Shown: positions 1 to 7,624 of the stretch, piece by piece
Position numbering within the stretch: position 1 is the first letter of the stretch
How the letters are laid out: each line of letters begins with the position of its first letter
Source of the DNA: RUG695 sp050943135
GTDB taxonomy: Bacteria; Planctomycetota; Planctomycetia; Pirellulales; Thermoguttaceae
Length of the DNA: 64,000 bases
Direction of reading: 5' to 3'
Assembly: GCA_050943135.1 (NCBI GenBank)
Contig: JBMNOP010000008.1
Coordinates: forward strand, 1-64,000
Notes under the pieces: generated by a model
What the model was told of the DNA's origin: nothing
Databases searched by the model: none
Seen by the model: the letters and a program-made list of their open reading frames with translations, nothing else
Translations under genes and position numbers: made by a program

Positions 1-29
1 GTGGTTGCAGGCGCTGCGCCTGCAACCAC
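1..29. repeat. Perfect inverted repeat at the window edge
   Basis: Two 14-base arms (positions 1-14 and 16-29) are exact reverse complements around a single T. The arm begins GTGGTTGCAGG. A perfect fold-back at the very start could be a terminator stem, a transposon end, or an assembly fold-back; there is no T-tract next to it. Confidence 0.85.
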
Positions 30-249
30 CACCGTTCGAATTCACGCCATAGGACTTGCACGCTCCCCTGCCGATGGCCAGGGGCAAACAGTCCAAGAGC
101 GCGAACCGGTTCTTTACGTGCCTGACCGGATTACCCCGCACGGCAGCCTCGACGGCACCCACCTGCCGGGCGCATTCCCCTCGATTGAGATTCGTGAAGT
201 CAATCGGGCGAATGGCCGGATATCCATCCGGCGCCGTCGCGGTCGCCAT
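1..249 (-). CDS. Possible partial ORF running off the left edge
   Basis: On the minus strand an ATG at 247-249 opens an 83-codon frame with no stop before position 1. The translation begins MATATAPDGYPAIRPIDF and has several Cys residues near its end. I recognise no family. There is no clear ribosome site, and an in-frame TGA lies just upstream of the ATG. The frame runs into the perfect inverted repeat at 1-29, which argues against normal coding at its end. It may be chance in GC-rich DNA. Confidence 0.22.
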   Translation of the reverse strand, partial: MATATAPDGYPAIRPIDFTNLNRGECARQVGAVEAAVRGNPVRHVKNRFALLDCLPLAIGRGACKSYGVNSNGGGCRRSACNH

Positions 250-424
250 CGTGCATCACGCCGCATGGTCACAGCGGACCGACGCGGGCGTTTGTGGGAA
301 GAGAGCAGATGTGTCGGCTTCCGATCGGCCTATACTCCCGGTAAAAAGAGTGCAACCAAGGGGCAGAACCTTGGAAAGCTTGCCCGGAGCGGGAAAATGA
401 CCCACCCCGGGCAGCCCGTGCCCT

Positions 425-721
425 TTACAAATTTTCGATCTGTTGGTCGATGGCATCAATGCGGTCTTTCAAGAGCTGTTTCTGCTCTAACAGAGCCGCC
501 TTCAATTCCTCGCCTTCCAATGGGGCTGTCGCGGGAGTGCGTGCCATGAAGCCACCGCCTCTGCCAAACCCCGCACCGTGGCCATAGCCACAGCGTCTGC
601 CCTGTCCTAATCCCATGCCCAATCCGCGCGCGCCATATTGTGCGGCACCACCGCAGGGGCCAAGCCCGCGTCCGGTCATCTGTCCCGCGTTCGCAGGACC
701 GGTTCCATCAAATCTTGGCAT
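425..721 (-). CDS. DUF5320 family Gly/Met-rich small protein
   Basis: A 98-residue protein whose N-terminus MPRFDGTGPANAGQMTGRG matches the DUF5320 pattern (MPxxDGTGPxGxGxxTGRG). A Gly/Arg/Cys-rich middle part contains GRRCGYGHGAGFGRGGGF, and the C-terminal 30 residues form a Leu/Lys/Glu helix likely to coil (LLEQKQLLKDRIDAIDQQIE). The family is known from anaerobes, often near Mrp/NifX-type or metal-related genes; its function is not established. A strong ribosome site (AAGGAGG) lies 6 bases before the ATG. The gene has its own promoter with two palindromic operators (see 772-822). It is transcribed in the same direction as trxB but separated from it by 182 bp. Confidence 0.8.
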   Translation of the reverse strand: MPRFDGTGPANAGQMTGRGLGPCGGAAQYGARGLGMGLGQGRRCGYGHGAGFGRGGGFMARTPATAPLEGEELKAALLEQKQLLKDRIDAIDQQIENL

Positions 722-771
722 GTTGCCCTCCTTTTGTTCTGTAGTTCTGAAAAGATGGTTACGGAACCCGA

Positions 772-821
772 GACATATGTCACGTTCCGATTCTATTATA
801 TGCAGTAAATGACATATGTCA
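772..821. promoter_or_regulatory. Paired palindromic operators around the DUF5320 promoter
   Basis: The 10-bp palindrome GACATATGTC occurs exactly twice, at 772-781 and 811-820; the second extends to the 12-bp TGACATATGTCA (810-821). One copy overlaps the -35 element and the other falls just downstream of the expected transcription start. This is the geometry of a dimeric repressor acting on the promoter. The cognate regulator is not encoded nearby; ArsR, MarR or metal-sensor families are possible but not distinguishable here. Confidence 0.7.
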
Positions 822-822
822 A
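795..822 (-). promoter_or_regulatory. Sigma-70 type promoter of the DUF5320 gene
   Basis: On the minus strand TTGACA (817-822) and TATAAT (795-800) are separated by 16 bases, a near-perfect housekeeping promoter. The expected start is about 788, leaving a leader of roughly 65 bases. Confidence 0.8.
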
Positions 823-903
823 CAATCGCTTTTAATTCTTTTTACGCGGGAAAGGCAGCCGTCGTGTGCCTGGTCTGGGAAAACCGCGGCCGAGAGAATG
901 GTT

Positions 904-1812
904 TTAGGTCAGATAGCGCAAGGCGGCCAAGGCCGCCACCGTGCCGTCTGCCGTGGCGGTGGTTAGCTGCCGGATATGCTTGCTGCGGCAGTCCCCCGCG
1001 ACAAAGACCCCTCGGGTAGCTGTCAGGCAGTTCTCATCAGCATCGATATAGCCATGATCATTCAACTTAACAAGTCCGGCAAAGGGTCCGTTTTCCGGCT
1101 CCAGGCCAATGGCGACGAACAGCCCGTCAAGGGGCAATTCCAGCTCTTCCCCCGACATGGTCCTTCGTACCTTCACGTGTGACAGGGCATCCCGGCCGCC
1201 GTGGACAGAGGCCACTTGCGCGCCGAAGATGTAGTCCACATTCTCCCGCTTGCGTAGGGTGTGAACCAAACTTGCCTCACCGGTGAAATCATCCAGGTTC
1301 TGGATGATGGTGACCTGCTGACAGATGTCGGCCAGAAAGATGGCTTCCTGCAGCGCGGTGTTCCCACCGCCGACCATTGCCACTGTTTTCCCGCGATAGA
1401 AATCACCGTCGCACACGGCGCAGTAGCAGACTCCCTTGGAAGCCAGTTCGCTCTCCCCGGGCACACCCAGTTGCCGGTGTTTTGCCCCCACGGCGATAAT
1501 GACGCTGCGCGCCCGGTACACGTCTCCCTCATCGGTATAAACCTGTTTATGGTCTCCTTTGTCGTCAAGGCCCGTCACCACCGCAATGTCAAAATCGACC
1601 CCCAGGTTGGCGACCTGGTTGAAGAGCCGGTCGGCAAAATCACTGCCGGTCATGCTCTCGATCCCGGGATAATTGTTGACCTTGGGAGAGAAGGCGATCT
1701 GTCCGCCAAAGGCGTTTTTTTCCAAGATCATTACCGATTTTCCCGCCCGCAAGGCGTAGAGGGCAGCTGTCATTCCTGCCGGACCGCCGCCAACGACAAT
1801 CAGATCATGCAA
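904..1812 (-). CDS. trxB: Thioredoxin-reductase-like flavoprotein (FAD/NAD(P)-binding)
   Basis: A 302-residue flavin reductase predicted to pass electrons to a CxxC thiol protein. Visible are the N-terminal FAD motif GGGPAG (8-13), the redox pair CAVC (C131, C134), the second nucleotide fold GGGNTALQEA (about 148-157), and the C-terminal FAD motif GVFVAGDCR. The usual NADPH-specific motif HRRxxxR after the second fold is absent; the segment reads VTIIQNLDDFTGEASL, closer to AhpF-type NADH binding. The start chosen is TTG at 1810-1812, with GGAGG eight bases upstream. The start overlaps the nrdD stop by 8 bases, so the two are probably translationally coupled. Context suggests it reduces the glutaredoxin-like domain of NrdD. 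The symbol names the family, not proven specificity. Confidence 0.9.
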   Translation of the reverse strand: MHDLIVVGGGPAGMTAALYALRAGKSVMILEKNAFGGQIAFSPKVNNYPGIESMTGSDFADRLFNQVANLGVDFDIAVVTGLDDKGDHKQVYTDEGDVYRARSVIIAVGAKHRQLGVPGESELASKGVCYCAVCDGDFYRGKTVAMVGGGNTALQEAIFLADICQQVTIIQNLDDFTGEASLVHTLRKRENVDYIFGAQVASVHGGRDALSHVKVRRTMSGEELELPLDGLFVAIGLEPENGPFAGLVKLNDHGYIDADENCLTATRGVFVAGDCRSKHIRQLTTATADGTVAALAALRYLT

Positions 1813-4213
1813 GGTTATCGCCTCCTTGGCTTTGTGCCTTGGCACCCTGTGATCGCAGGAATCGCCGGATATCGGAAATGCCCACGTGGCGCTCGATGTT
1901 GCTCCCCCTGACATCGACCAGGGTAGGGGCTTGCTTGACGGCATAACGCAAGGCCAGTTCCTTGTTTTCAACCGCGTCCAACTTGAAATAGGGTACACCC
2001 GCCTTGTCGAGCAGCATCATCGCCGCCCGGCAATTGGGACAGGTCTGGCTGATAAAAAGCGACAGTTCGCCGCTTTTCCCATCCGGCTTTGCCGATTCTC
2101 TCACGGTTTCGGCTTGTTTCGTCATCGGAGGGGACGACGCGGACACCTCGGGAACATACTCTTGGCGCTCTTTGAACTCCTGGGTTTTCCCGGCGTTCCA
2201 GTTTTGCACCGGGCGATAATACCCCGTGATACGGCTGTATACTTCGGCGGGTTCACCGCATTTGTCGCAGGTGAAATGCTCTCCGGCGATATAGCCATGC
2301 TTTTTACAGAGCGAGTAGGTGGGCGAAAGAGTGTAGTAGGGGAGGGAGTAGTTTTCGGCAATCTTTCGGACCAGCGCGGCCGCAGACTGCCAGTCAGGCA
2401 TTTTTTCGCCAAGGAAGGCGTGGAACACCGTGCCCGAGGTGTACTTGGTCTGAAGGTTGTCCTGGATATCGAGCGCGGTGAACAGGTCTTCGGTAAAGTT
2501 CACGGGCAGGTGCGAGGAGTTGGTGTAATAAGGCGTGCCCCCCTCCTGTGTCGCGGTGATGATATCGGGATAGCGATCGACATCATGCTTTGCCAGGCGG
2601 AATGCGGTCGACTCCGCCGGCGTGGCCTCCAGGTTGTACAGGTCTCCGTACCGCTCCTGATAATCGGCCAGACGGTCGCGCATATGGTCGAGTACCCGGG
2701 CGGTGAAGCGCTGCGCCGCTTCGTGCGACATGTCTTCTCCAATCCACTTGGCGTTGAGCGCGGCCTCGTTCATCCCCACCAGGCCGATGGTGGAAAAGTG
2801 GTTCTCGAAGCTGCCCAGGTAATGTCGGGTGTAGGGATAAAGCCCTTCTTGAAGCAGCTTGGAGATGATGTTCCGTTTCACTTCCAGCGAGCGCGCCGAG
2901 ATATCCATCATCCGATCGAGCCTACGGTAGAAATCCGCCTCATCTGTCGCCATGTAGGCGATGCGGGGCATGTTGATGGTAACAACACCGATGGAACCGG
3001 TCGATTCGCCGCTTCCGAAAAAGCCGCCGGACTTCTTCCGAAGTTCCCGCAGGTCCAGGCGCAGCCTGCAGCACATGCTGCGCACATCACCGGGATCCAT
3101 CTCCGAGTTGATGTAGTTGCTGAAATAGGGAGTGCCGTATTTGCTGGTCATCTCAAACAACAAACGGTTGTTTTCCGTAGCCGACCAGTCAAAATCCTTG
3201 GTGATGGAGTAGGTGGGGATCGGGTACTGGAAACCGCGGCCGTCGGCGTCCCCTTCAATCATGATTTCGATGAAGGCCTTGTTGACCATGTCCATCTCGC
3301 GCTTGCAGTCTTTGTACGTGAAGTCCTGCTCCACCCCACCGACGATGCAGGGCAGCTCTGCCAGGTCCGGCGGTACGGTCCAGTCCAACGTGATGTTGGA
3401 AAACGGCGCCTGCGTTCCCCAACGGCTGGGGGTATTCACGCCAAAGACAAAGGCTTCGATGGCTTTTTTGACCTCGTCATAGGTCAGATTGTCCGTTTTT
3501 ACGAAGGGCGCCAGGTAGGTATCGAAAGAGGAAAAAGCCTGCGCGCCCGCCCACTCGTTTTGCATGATGCCCAGGAAGTTGACCATTTGGTTGCACAGGG
3601 TCGCCAGGTGTTTGGCGGGCTTGCTGCTGATTTTGCCCGGGATACCGCCCAGGCCTTCCTTGATCAATTGCTTGAGCGACCAGCCGGCGCAATAGCCCGT
3701 CAACATGCTCAGGTCGTGAATATGGATGTCGGCGTTGCGGTGGGCGTTGGCAATTTCCTCATCGTATATCTCGCTCAGCCAATAATTGGCCGTGACCGCA
3801 CCGGAATTGGACAGGATCAGCCCGCCCACCGAGTAGGTGACGGTGCTGTTTTCTTTCACGCGCCAATCGGTGACATCGACGTAGCTATTGACCACGTCTT
3901 TGTAGTCCAGGTAGGTGGACTTCATCAAACGGAGTTTTTCGCGCTGCTTCCGGTACAGAATATAGGCCTTGACAACATCGGCATAACCAGCCAGGGACAG
4001 CACATTCTCGACACTGTCCTGAATGTCCTCCACGCTGATCAGCCCATCCTTGATTTTACCGTCAAAGTCTGCCGTCACCTTAAGCGCCAGAAAGTCAATC
4101 ACATTGTCCGTGTAGTTTTTCTCCAGCGCGTCAAACGCCTTCCTGATCGCTGTTGATATTTTAGCAATATCGAACGACGCGGTAGCTCCGTTACGCTTTT
4201 TGACCTGATACAT
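1805..4213 (-). CDS. nrdD: Anaerobic ribonucleoside-triphosphate reductase with fused glutaredoxin-like domain
   Basis: An 802-residue class III ribonucleotide reductase that makes dNTPs without oxygen. An ATP-cone occupies residues 1-95. The catalytic barrel follows, with GYCAG (C175) and MCCRL (C381/C382) as candidate active-site cysteines. A zinc site uses C636, C649 and C652 (a further ligand is not assigned), and the glycyl-radical site is RITGYY with G664. After a linker (about 677-714) comes a thioredoxin-fold domain with CPNC (C725, C728) and a cis-Pro segment QAPTLVDV. The fusion implies reduction by a thiol relay rather than by formate; that is inference from architecture. The ribosome site AGGAGGT is excellent. 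The gene sits between nrdG (70-bp gap) and trxB (overlap). Confidence 0.96.
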   Translation of the reverse strand: MYQVKKRNGATASFDIAKISTAIRKAFDALEKNYTDNVIDFLALKVTADFDGKIKDGLISVEDIQDSVENVLSLAGYADVVKAYILYRKQREKLRLMKSTYLDYKDVVNSYVDVTDWRVKENSTVTYSVGGLILSNSGAVTANYWLSEIYDEEIANAHRNADIHIHDLSMLTGYCAGWSLKQLIKEGLGGIPGKISSKPAKHLATLCNQMVNFLGIMQNEWAGAQAFSSFDTYLAPFVKTDNLTYDEVKKAIEAFVFGVNTPSRWGTQAPFSNITLDWTVPPDLAELPCIVGGVEQDFTYKDCKREMDMVNKAFIEIMIEGDADGRGFQYPIPTYSITKDFDWSATENNRLLFEMTSKYGTPYFSNYINSEMDPGDVRSMCCRLRLDLRELRKKSGGFFGSGESTGSIGVVTINMPRIAYMATDEADFYRRLDRMMDISARSLEVKRNIISKLLQEGLYPYTRHYLGSFENHFSTIGLVGMNEAALNAKWIGEDMSHEAAQRFTARVLDHMRDRLADYQERYGDLYNLEATPAESTAFRLAKHDVDRYPDIITATQEGGTPYYTNSSHLPVNFTEDLFTALDIQDNLQTKYTSGTVFHAFLGEKMPDWQSAAALVRKIAENYSLPYYTLSPTYSLCKKHGYIAGEHFTCDKCGEPAEVYSRITGYYRPVQNWNAGKTQEFKERQEYVPEVSASSPPMTKQAETVRESAKPDGKSGELSLFISQTCPNCRAAMMLLDKAGVPYFKLDAVENKELALRYAVKQAPTLVDVRGSNIERHVGISDIRRFLRSQGAKAQSQGGDNLA

Positions 4214-4283
4214 CGTGTACCTCCTTTATTCCTTTGGGTCTTCTGATTTCTGTACCGATTGATATTTTGTTTTGTTTGATGTT

Positions 4284-4979
4284 TTATAGGCCCCGAAGCC
4301 CAACTTCCCTGACATAGGGGCGCAGAATGTCTGCCATGACCCGCATCTGGTGCTCTTCCGGGGGATGCAAGTCCTTGCCTCCAAGCAAATCGCCTGAATC
4401 GACAAAACGTTGCAAGATGTAGCGCGGTGCGCCCTGCAGCCAGTGGCCGATCTCCCGGATATCTTCGGGGTTGTGATATTCCCGAACCAGGGTGGTTCGG
4501 AACTCGAAAGGAATTCTTTCGCGCAGTAGCATTTCCGCACTTTGGATGACCGAATTCACATCCAGTCCGGGCAGACCGGCTGTCTGTTGGTATTTTGCCG
4601 GGGTGTTCTTGATGTCCATCGCGACGTATTCCAACAGTCCCTCGTCGATCAACCGGCCCAGCAAACCGGGGTTACTGCCGTTGGTGTCTAGTTTGACCGC
4701 GTAGCCCATATCCTTCACTCGCCTGATGAAGTCGCGTAAACCGCTGTGCAATGTCGGTTCCCCGCCGGTGATGCACACCCCTTCCAGCATTCCGACACGC
4801 TTCTTGAGGAAATCGAACAGATCTTCATGGAGGATCTCGGCCGTAAAGCGCTCCGGCAGTACAAGCGTGATGTTGTGACAGAAAGGACAGCGATAGTTAC
4901 AACCAGAGGTAAACACTGTACACGCGACTTTGCCAGGGTAATCCAACAAGGTCAATTTCTGAAAGCCGGCAATTCTCAT
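4284..4979 (-). CDS. nrdG: Anaerobic ribonucleotide reductase activating protein (radical SAM)
   Basis: A 231-residue radical SAM activase that installs the glycyl radical on NrdD. The 4Fe-4S motif is CNYRCPFC (C27, C31, C34), followed by an SAM-binding GGEP (ITGGEPTL) and a short TIM-barrel fold. The N-terminus LLDYPGKVACTVFTSGCN is typical of the longer, PflA-like NrdG subtype rather than the short E. coli type. It is the first gene of the nrdG-nrdD-trxB unit; the promoter and NrdR box lie 56-90 bp upstream. Confidence 0.95.
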   Translation of the reverse strand: MRIAGFQKLTLLDYPGKVACTVFTSGCNYRCPFCHNITLVLPERFTAEILHEDLFDFLKKRVGMLEGVCITGGEPTLHSGLRDFIRRVKDMGYAVKLDTNGSNPGLLGRLIDEGLLEYVAMDIKNTPAKYQQTAGLPGLDVNSVIQSAEMLLRERIPFEFRTTLVREYHNPEDIREIGHWLQGAPRYILQRFVDSGDLLGGKDLHPPEEHQMRVMADILRPYVREVGLRGL

Positions 4980-5034
4980 CCCTACTCTTTTCTCTCACAC
5001 AACCGTCTATATGTTGTGCTCGATAATGCAAAAA

Positions 5035-5050
5035 ACACAATATATAGTGA
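5035..5050. promoter_or_regulatory. NrdR box
   Basis: ACACAATATATAGTGA matches the NrdR operator consensus (acaCwAtATaTwGtgt) at all but the last position. It covers the -10 of the nrdG promoter, the expected place for repression. A degenerate second copy (about 11 of 16 matches, core TATAT) is visible at 5002-5017, 33 bases away; NrdR sites normally come in pairs about three helical turns apart. The repressor gene is at 48470-48979. Confidence 0.8.
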
Positions 5051-5067
5051 TTATCGATTTGAGTCAA
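5039..5067 (-). promoter_or_regulatory. Promoter of nrdG-nrdD-trxB
   Basis: On the minus strand TTGACT (5062-5067) and TATATT (5039-5044) are separated by exactly 17 bases. The -10 is embedded in the NrdR box at 5035-5050. Confidence 0.75.
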
Positions 5068-5272
5068 GGGGCAACCGCCTGATAAAATCGCGTTTATCGG
5101 GGGTCCCGTTTCCCCGGAGAATGAGTCAAGACGGCATCGCAGAGCATTTTCCCTTGATTTATGCCCTGTGCGGGGGCTAAATCAAGGATGGAAATTTGAT
5201 CCTGTTCTCCTTCGCATCGTCTTTGGATTTCCTCTTAAATTTATCAAGCTCCTTGCAAATTCTCCTTTCCGG
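5051..5272. other. Non-coding stretch upstream of nrdG
   Basis: Apart from the -35 of the nrdG promoter (5062-5067), I see no gene or clear structure here. It is the transition between the two compositional regimes. Confidence 0.5.
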
Positions 5273-5576
5273 CTACCAATCGATCAAAAATGGTGTGGTC
5301 GGACGGCGGTTACAAGAGAAAATCGAACCAAGCCGTCAAGTGGTCTCCAAGTTCCCGGTGGCGACTAAATAAGGGTCCGATAAATCTCCTCATGTATTTG
5401 GCGGTTCGCCGGAGCCGTTCGACGAAGTGATTCTCCAAAGCACGCCTCCGGTCGTTGATGCTGATCCGGACGTTGCGACCCTTCAGAATGTTCCGTTCTT
5501 TCCGACGGAAAAACGGGAACGGAATAAACCGAATTGAGTTTTTCGATCGGAATACGGTTTTGCCGTCGGACGCCAC
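5273..5576 (-). pseudogene. IS3-family transposase (OrfB) C-terminal remnant
   Basis: The minus-strand frame contains VRISINDRRRALENHFVERL followed by RRTAKYM and, later, HLTAWFDFLL. This parallels the C-terminal part of IS3-family integrases (consensus xISMDGxGRALDNxFVERLWRxxKYE ... YFxFYNxRRPH). The first frame stops after WFDFLL, while NRRPTTPF, corresponding to the family's NRRRPH segment, follows in a shifted frame. The N-terminal DDE part is missing, so this is a dead fragment. It lies exactly between the atypical 5-kb RNR segment and the planctomycete-like DNA. Family assignment is by motif recall only. Confidence 0.55.
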
Positions 5577-5627
5577 GCCCCGGATCGTGCCCGGCCCGCT
5601 TGCGGAAGGCTGACGGCTCAGGTGAGC

Positions 5628-7331
5628 TCAGAAAACGTCAAGCTCGATGTCAAGGTCGGCGGAAATGTATTCGCCAAACACGGCGTCGGCGGCTTGCGGG
5701 GCAGGGTAGACCAGGTCGTCGTTTTGCGATTCGGCAAGCCAGTTGGTCGCGAGAAACATACGGTCTCGGTTCGAGATCTCGCCGTCTCCGTCGATATCGC
5801 AGTAGTTGCGGAAATGGTCGTCACCCTCTTCGGAAAGCCATGCCGGAGAAAGTAACGCACGGTCACTGTTGGAAATATCTCCGTCGCCGTTTATGTCCAT
5901 CGGGCAAACCATAAACGTTTTCGATGCGCTCCAATCGGAATCGGCGTACGCGCCGTTTCCGAGGGCGCGGACGCGGTAGGTTATTTCGGCACCGTAAGAA
6001 AGTCGGGTCACGACCGCACCTGTCTCGGCGGTGACAACGGTCGACCAGGTGAATCCGCCGTCGGCGGAATGCGCAAGTTCGTAATCCTCGACGTTCGCGA
6101 TCGCGTCCCAGGTGATCCGATGCCGGTTTGCGCCATAGGAGACGTAAACACCGGGAGTGCCGGCAGAAATGGTCGGGGTCATGAAGGGTTCGAGACTCCC
6201 CTGATATTCATACGCCCCGAGATCGACGATGGTGTTATAGATACGCGGGTTTCCGGCCAAGTCTGTTTCTACGGTCACGTAGTCATTGTTCCCCCGGTCG
6301 ATCGCCTGAGAGTCCGCGGCAAGGGTATAATTACCGTTTTCGGGATCGGCGAAGAGGGATTTGGCGGAATCGTAAGTTAGGCATTCGGCGGACTCTGTCC
6401 AATCGGTGAATTCGGAGAGCGTGTTGTAGGCGTAGATTCCATCAGCATTCGTTATGCCGAGAACAATCGAATTGTAAAGAGATGTCATGCTACCGTTGTA
6501 AATCCCGTCTCCGGATTTGCTTGCGGTATTCCCCGCGACCGTGCAGTTGGTTAGGGTAAGTATGTCAGCGTTGTAAATTCCGGCGCCGTAGCGGCTTGCG
6601 CTATTCTCTGTAACGATGCAGTTTGTGAGCGTCAGCGTGCCGGTGTTGTGAATTCCGCCACCGTAGTAGCTTGCGTTATTCCTCTCGACCTTGCAGTTCG
6701 CCAGCGTCGTCGTGCCGGATTCATCGTAAATCCCGCCGCCGTAGTGCGCGGTATTTCCCGCGATCGCACAGTCGGTCAAGGTCAATGTGCCGGATTCGTT
6801 GCCGATTCCGCCGCCGTAGGATGCGGTATTCCCCGTAACGGTGCAGTTTGTCAGGGTCAGTACGCCGTAACAGTTGTAAATCCCGCCGCCGCTGTCGGTT
6901 ACATTTCCACCGGTAATTGTTATGGCGGTCAGTTCCACCCGGCATTCATCGGCGCTGCCATCCACAACGAACACCCGGCTTTGCCCGTTGCCGTCGATCG
7001 TCATCCCGCCGATGCCCGACGCGTCGATCGTGATACCCGTGCTGATTCCAAGCTGTGTCCCGCTAAGGGTGATCGTTCCGGCGGCCAGGGCGGAATCAAA
7101 GGTGATCGTGTCACCGGCCGCAGCGCGACCGATCGCTTCGCGCAGGGAGAGCAGGTCATCGCCCGTCTCCCAAGAGGTCGGGTCTTCCGTCGTGTTCACA
7201 ACCCACGTTACCGCTTCGGTCGGAGCCGACGGCCCGGAGCCGAATTCCGCTATTTGTTCCGATCCTCCGGCCAGAACGGCAAGAAGCGTGCGCTGTTCAA
7301 GAGATTCTATACGAAGTTTACGGTTGGTCAT
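5628..7331 (-). CDS. Secreted beta-helix repeat protein with FN3-like and dockerin-like domains
   Basis: A 567-residue surface or exported protein. The N-terminus MTNRKLRIESLEQRTLLAVL carries the planctomycete LExRxLL motif seen on large exported proteins. Residues 60-78 (SLREAIGRAAAGDTITF) open a choice-of-anchor-Q type beta-helix. Five to six polymorphic-membrane-protein-like repeats (pattern LTLTNCxVxGNxAxxxGGGIxN) fill about 135-290. A fibronectin-III-like segment follows (about 390-460). The C-terminus has two calcium-loop repeats of dockerin type I (DINGDGDISNSDR and DIDGDGEISNRDR). The ATG at 7329-7331 has AAGGAG seven bases upstream, so a longer in-frame start is unlikely. No cohesin gene is in the window; in this phylum dockerin-like pairs often occur outside cellulosomes. 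Probable roles are adhesion or polysaccharide binding. Confidence 0.88.
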   Translation of the reverse strand: MTNRKLRIESLEQRTLLAVLAGGSEQIAEFGSGPSAPTEAVTWVVNTTEDPTSWETGDDLLSLREAIGRAAAGDTITFDSALAAGTITLSGTQLGISTGITIDASGIGGMTIDGNGQSRVFVVDGSADECRVELTAITITGGNVTDSGGGIYNCYGVLTLTNCTVTGNTASYGGGIGNESGTLTLTDCAIAGNTAHYGGGIYDESGTTTLANCKVERNNASYYGGGIHNTGTLTLTNCIVTENSASRYGAGIYNADILTLTNCTVAGNTASKSGDGIYNGSMTSLYNSIVLGITNADGIYAYNTLSEFTDWTESAECLTYDSAKSLFADPENGNYTLAADSQAIDRGNNDYVTVETDLAGNPRIYNTIVDLGAYEYQGSLEPFMTPTISAGTPGVYVSYGANRHRITWDAIANVEDYELAHSADGGFTWSTVVTAETGAVVTRLSYGAEITYRVRALGNGAYADSDWSASKTFMVCPMDINGDGDISNSDRALLSPAWLSEEGDDHFRNYCDIDGDGEISNRDRMFLATNWLAESQNDDLVYPAPQAADAVFGEYISADLDIELDVF

Positions 7332-7624
7332 TATCAGCTCCTTATGGTAACGATTAAGAACGACTCCGTCGAGGATCATTTGGCGGGATGGCGTGGGTGA
7401 TATCGATGACGGTTGTTATGACAGTCTTGGTTTTTCCGGGGAACCGAACGCTTCCTCGGCACTCAGCAGCACTCACAAGGATGATGCCAATGAGTTTCTT
7501 CAATCTCCCCCATCGCGAACCGCTTTCGGTTTCGGGCGTCGTCGTGCCGGAAAGACCGTTTCTTACCGTCGGAAGGGGAAGAACGCCCTATTTTTACCGA
7601 AATGACACCCCGTTTCAATAACCG
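7332..7624. other. Gene-free stretch
   Basis: Only short overlapping frames without family resemblance. The 5' leader and presumably the promoter of the beta-helix gene lie in its left part. Confidence 0.45.

Noticed and set aside
1..549. A 182-codon plus-strand frame from the first base
   Set aside because: It runs through the inverted repeat and antisense to the well-supported DUF5320 gene, with no family match.
1886..4156. Long plus-strand frame of 756 codons
   Set aside because: It is antisense to nrdD, a shadow caused by GC-rich codon structure.
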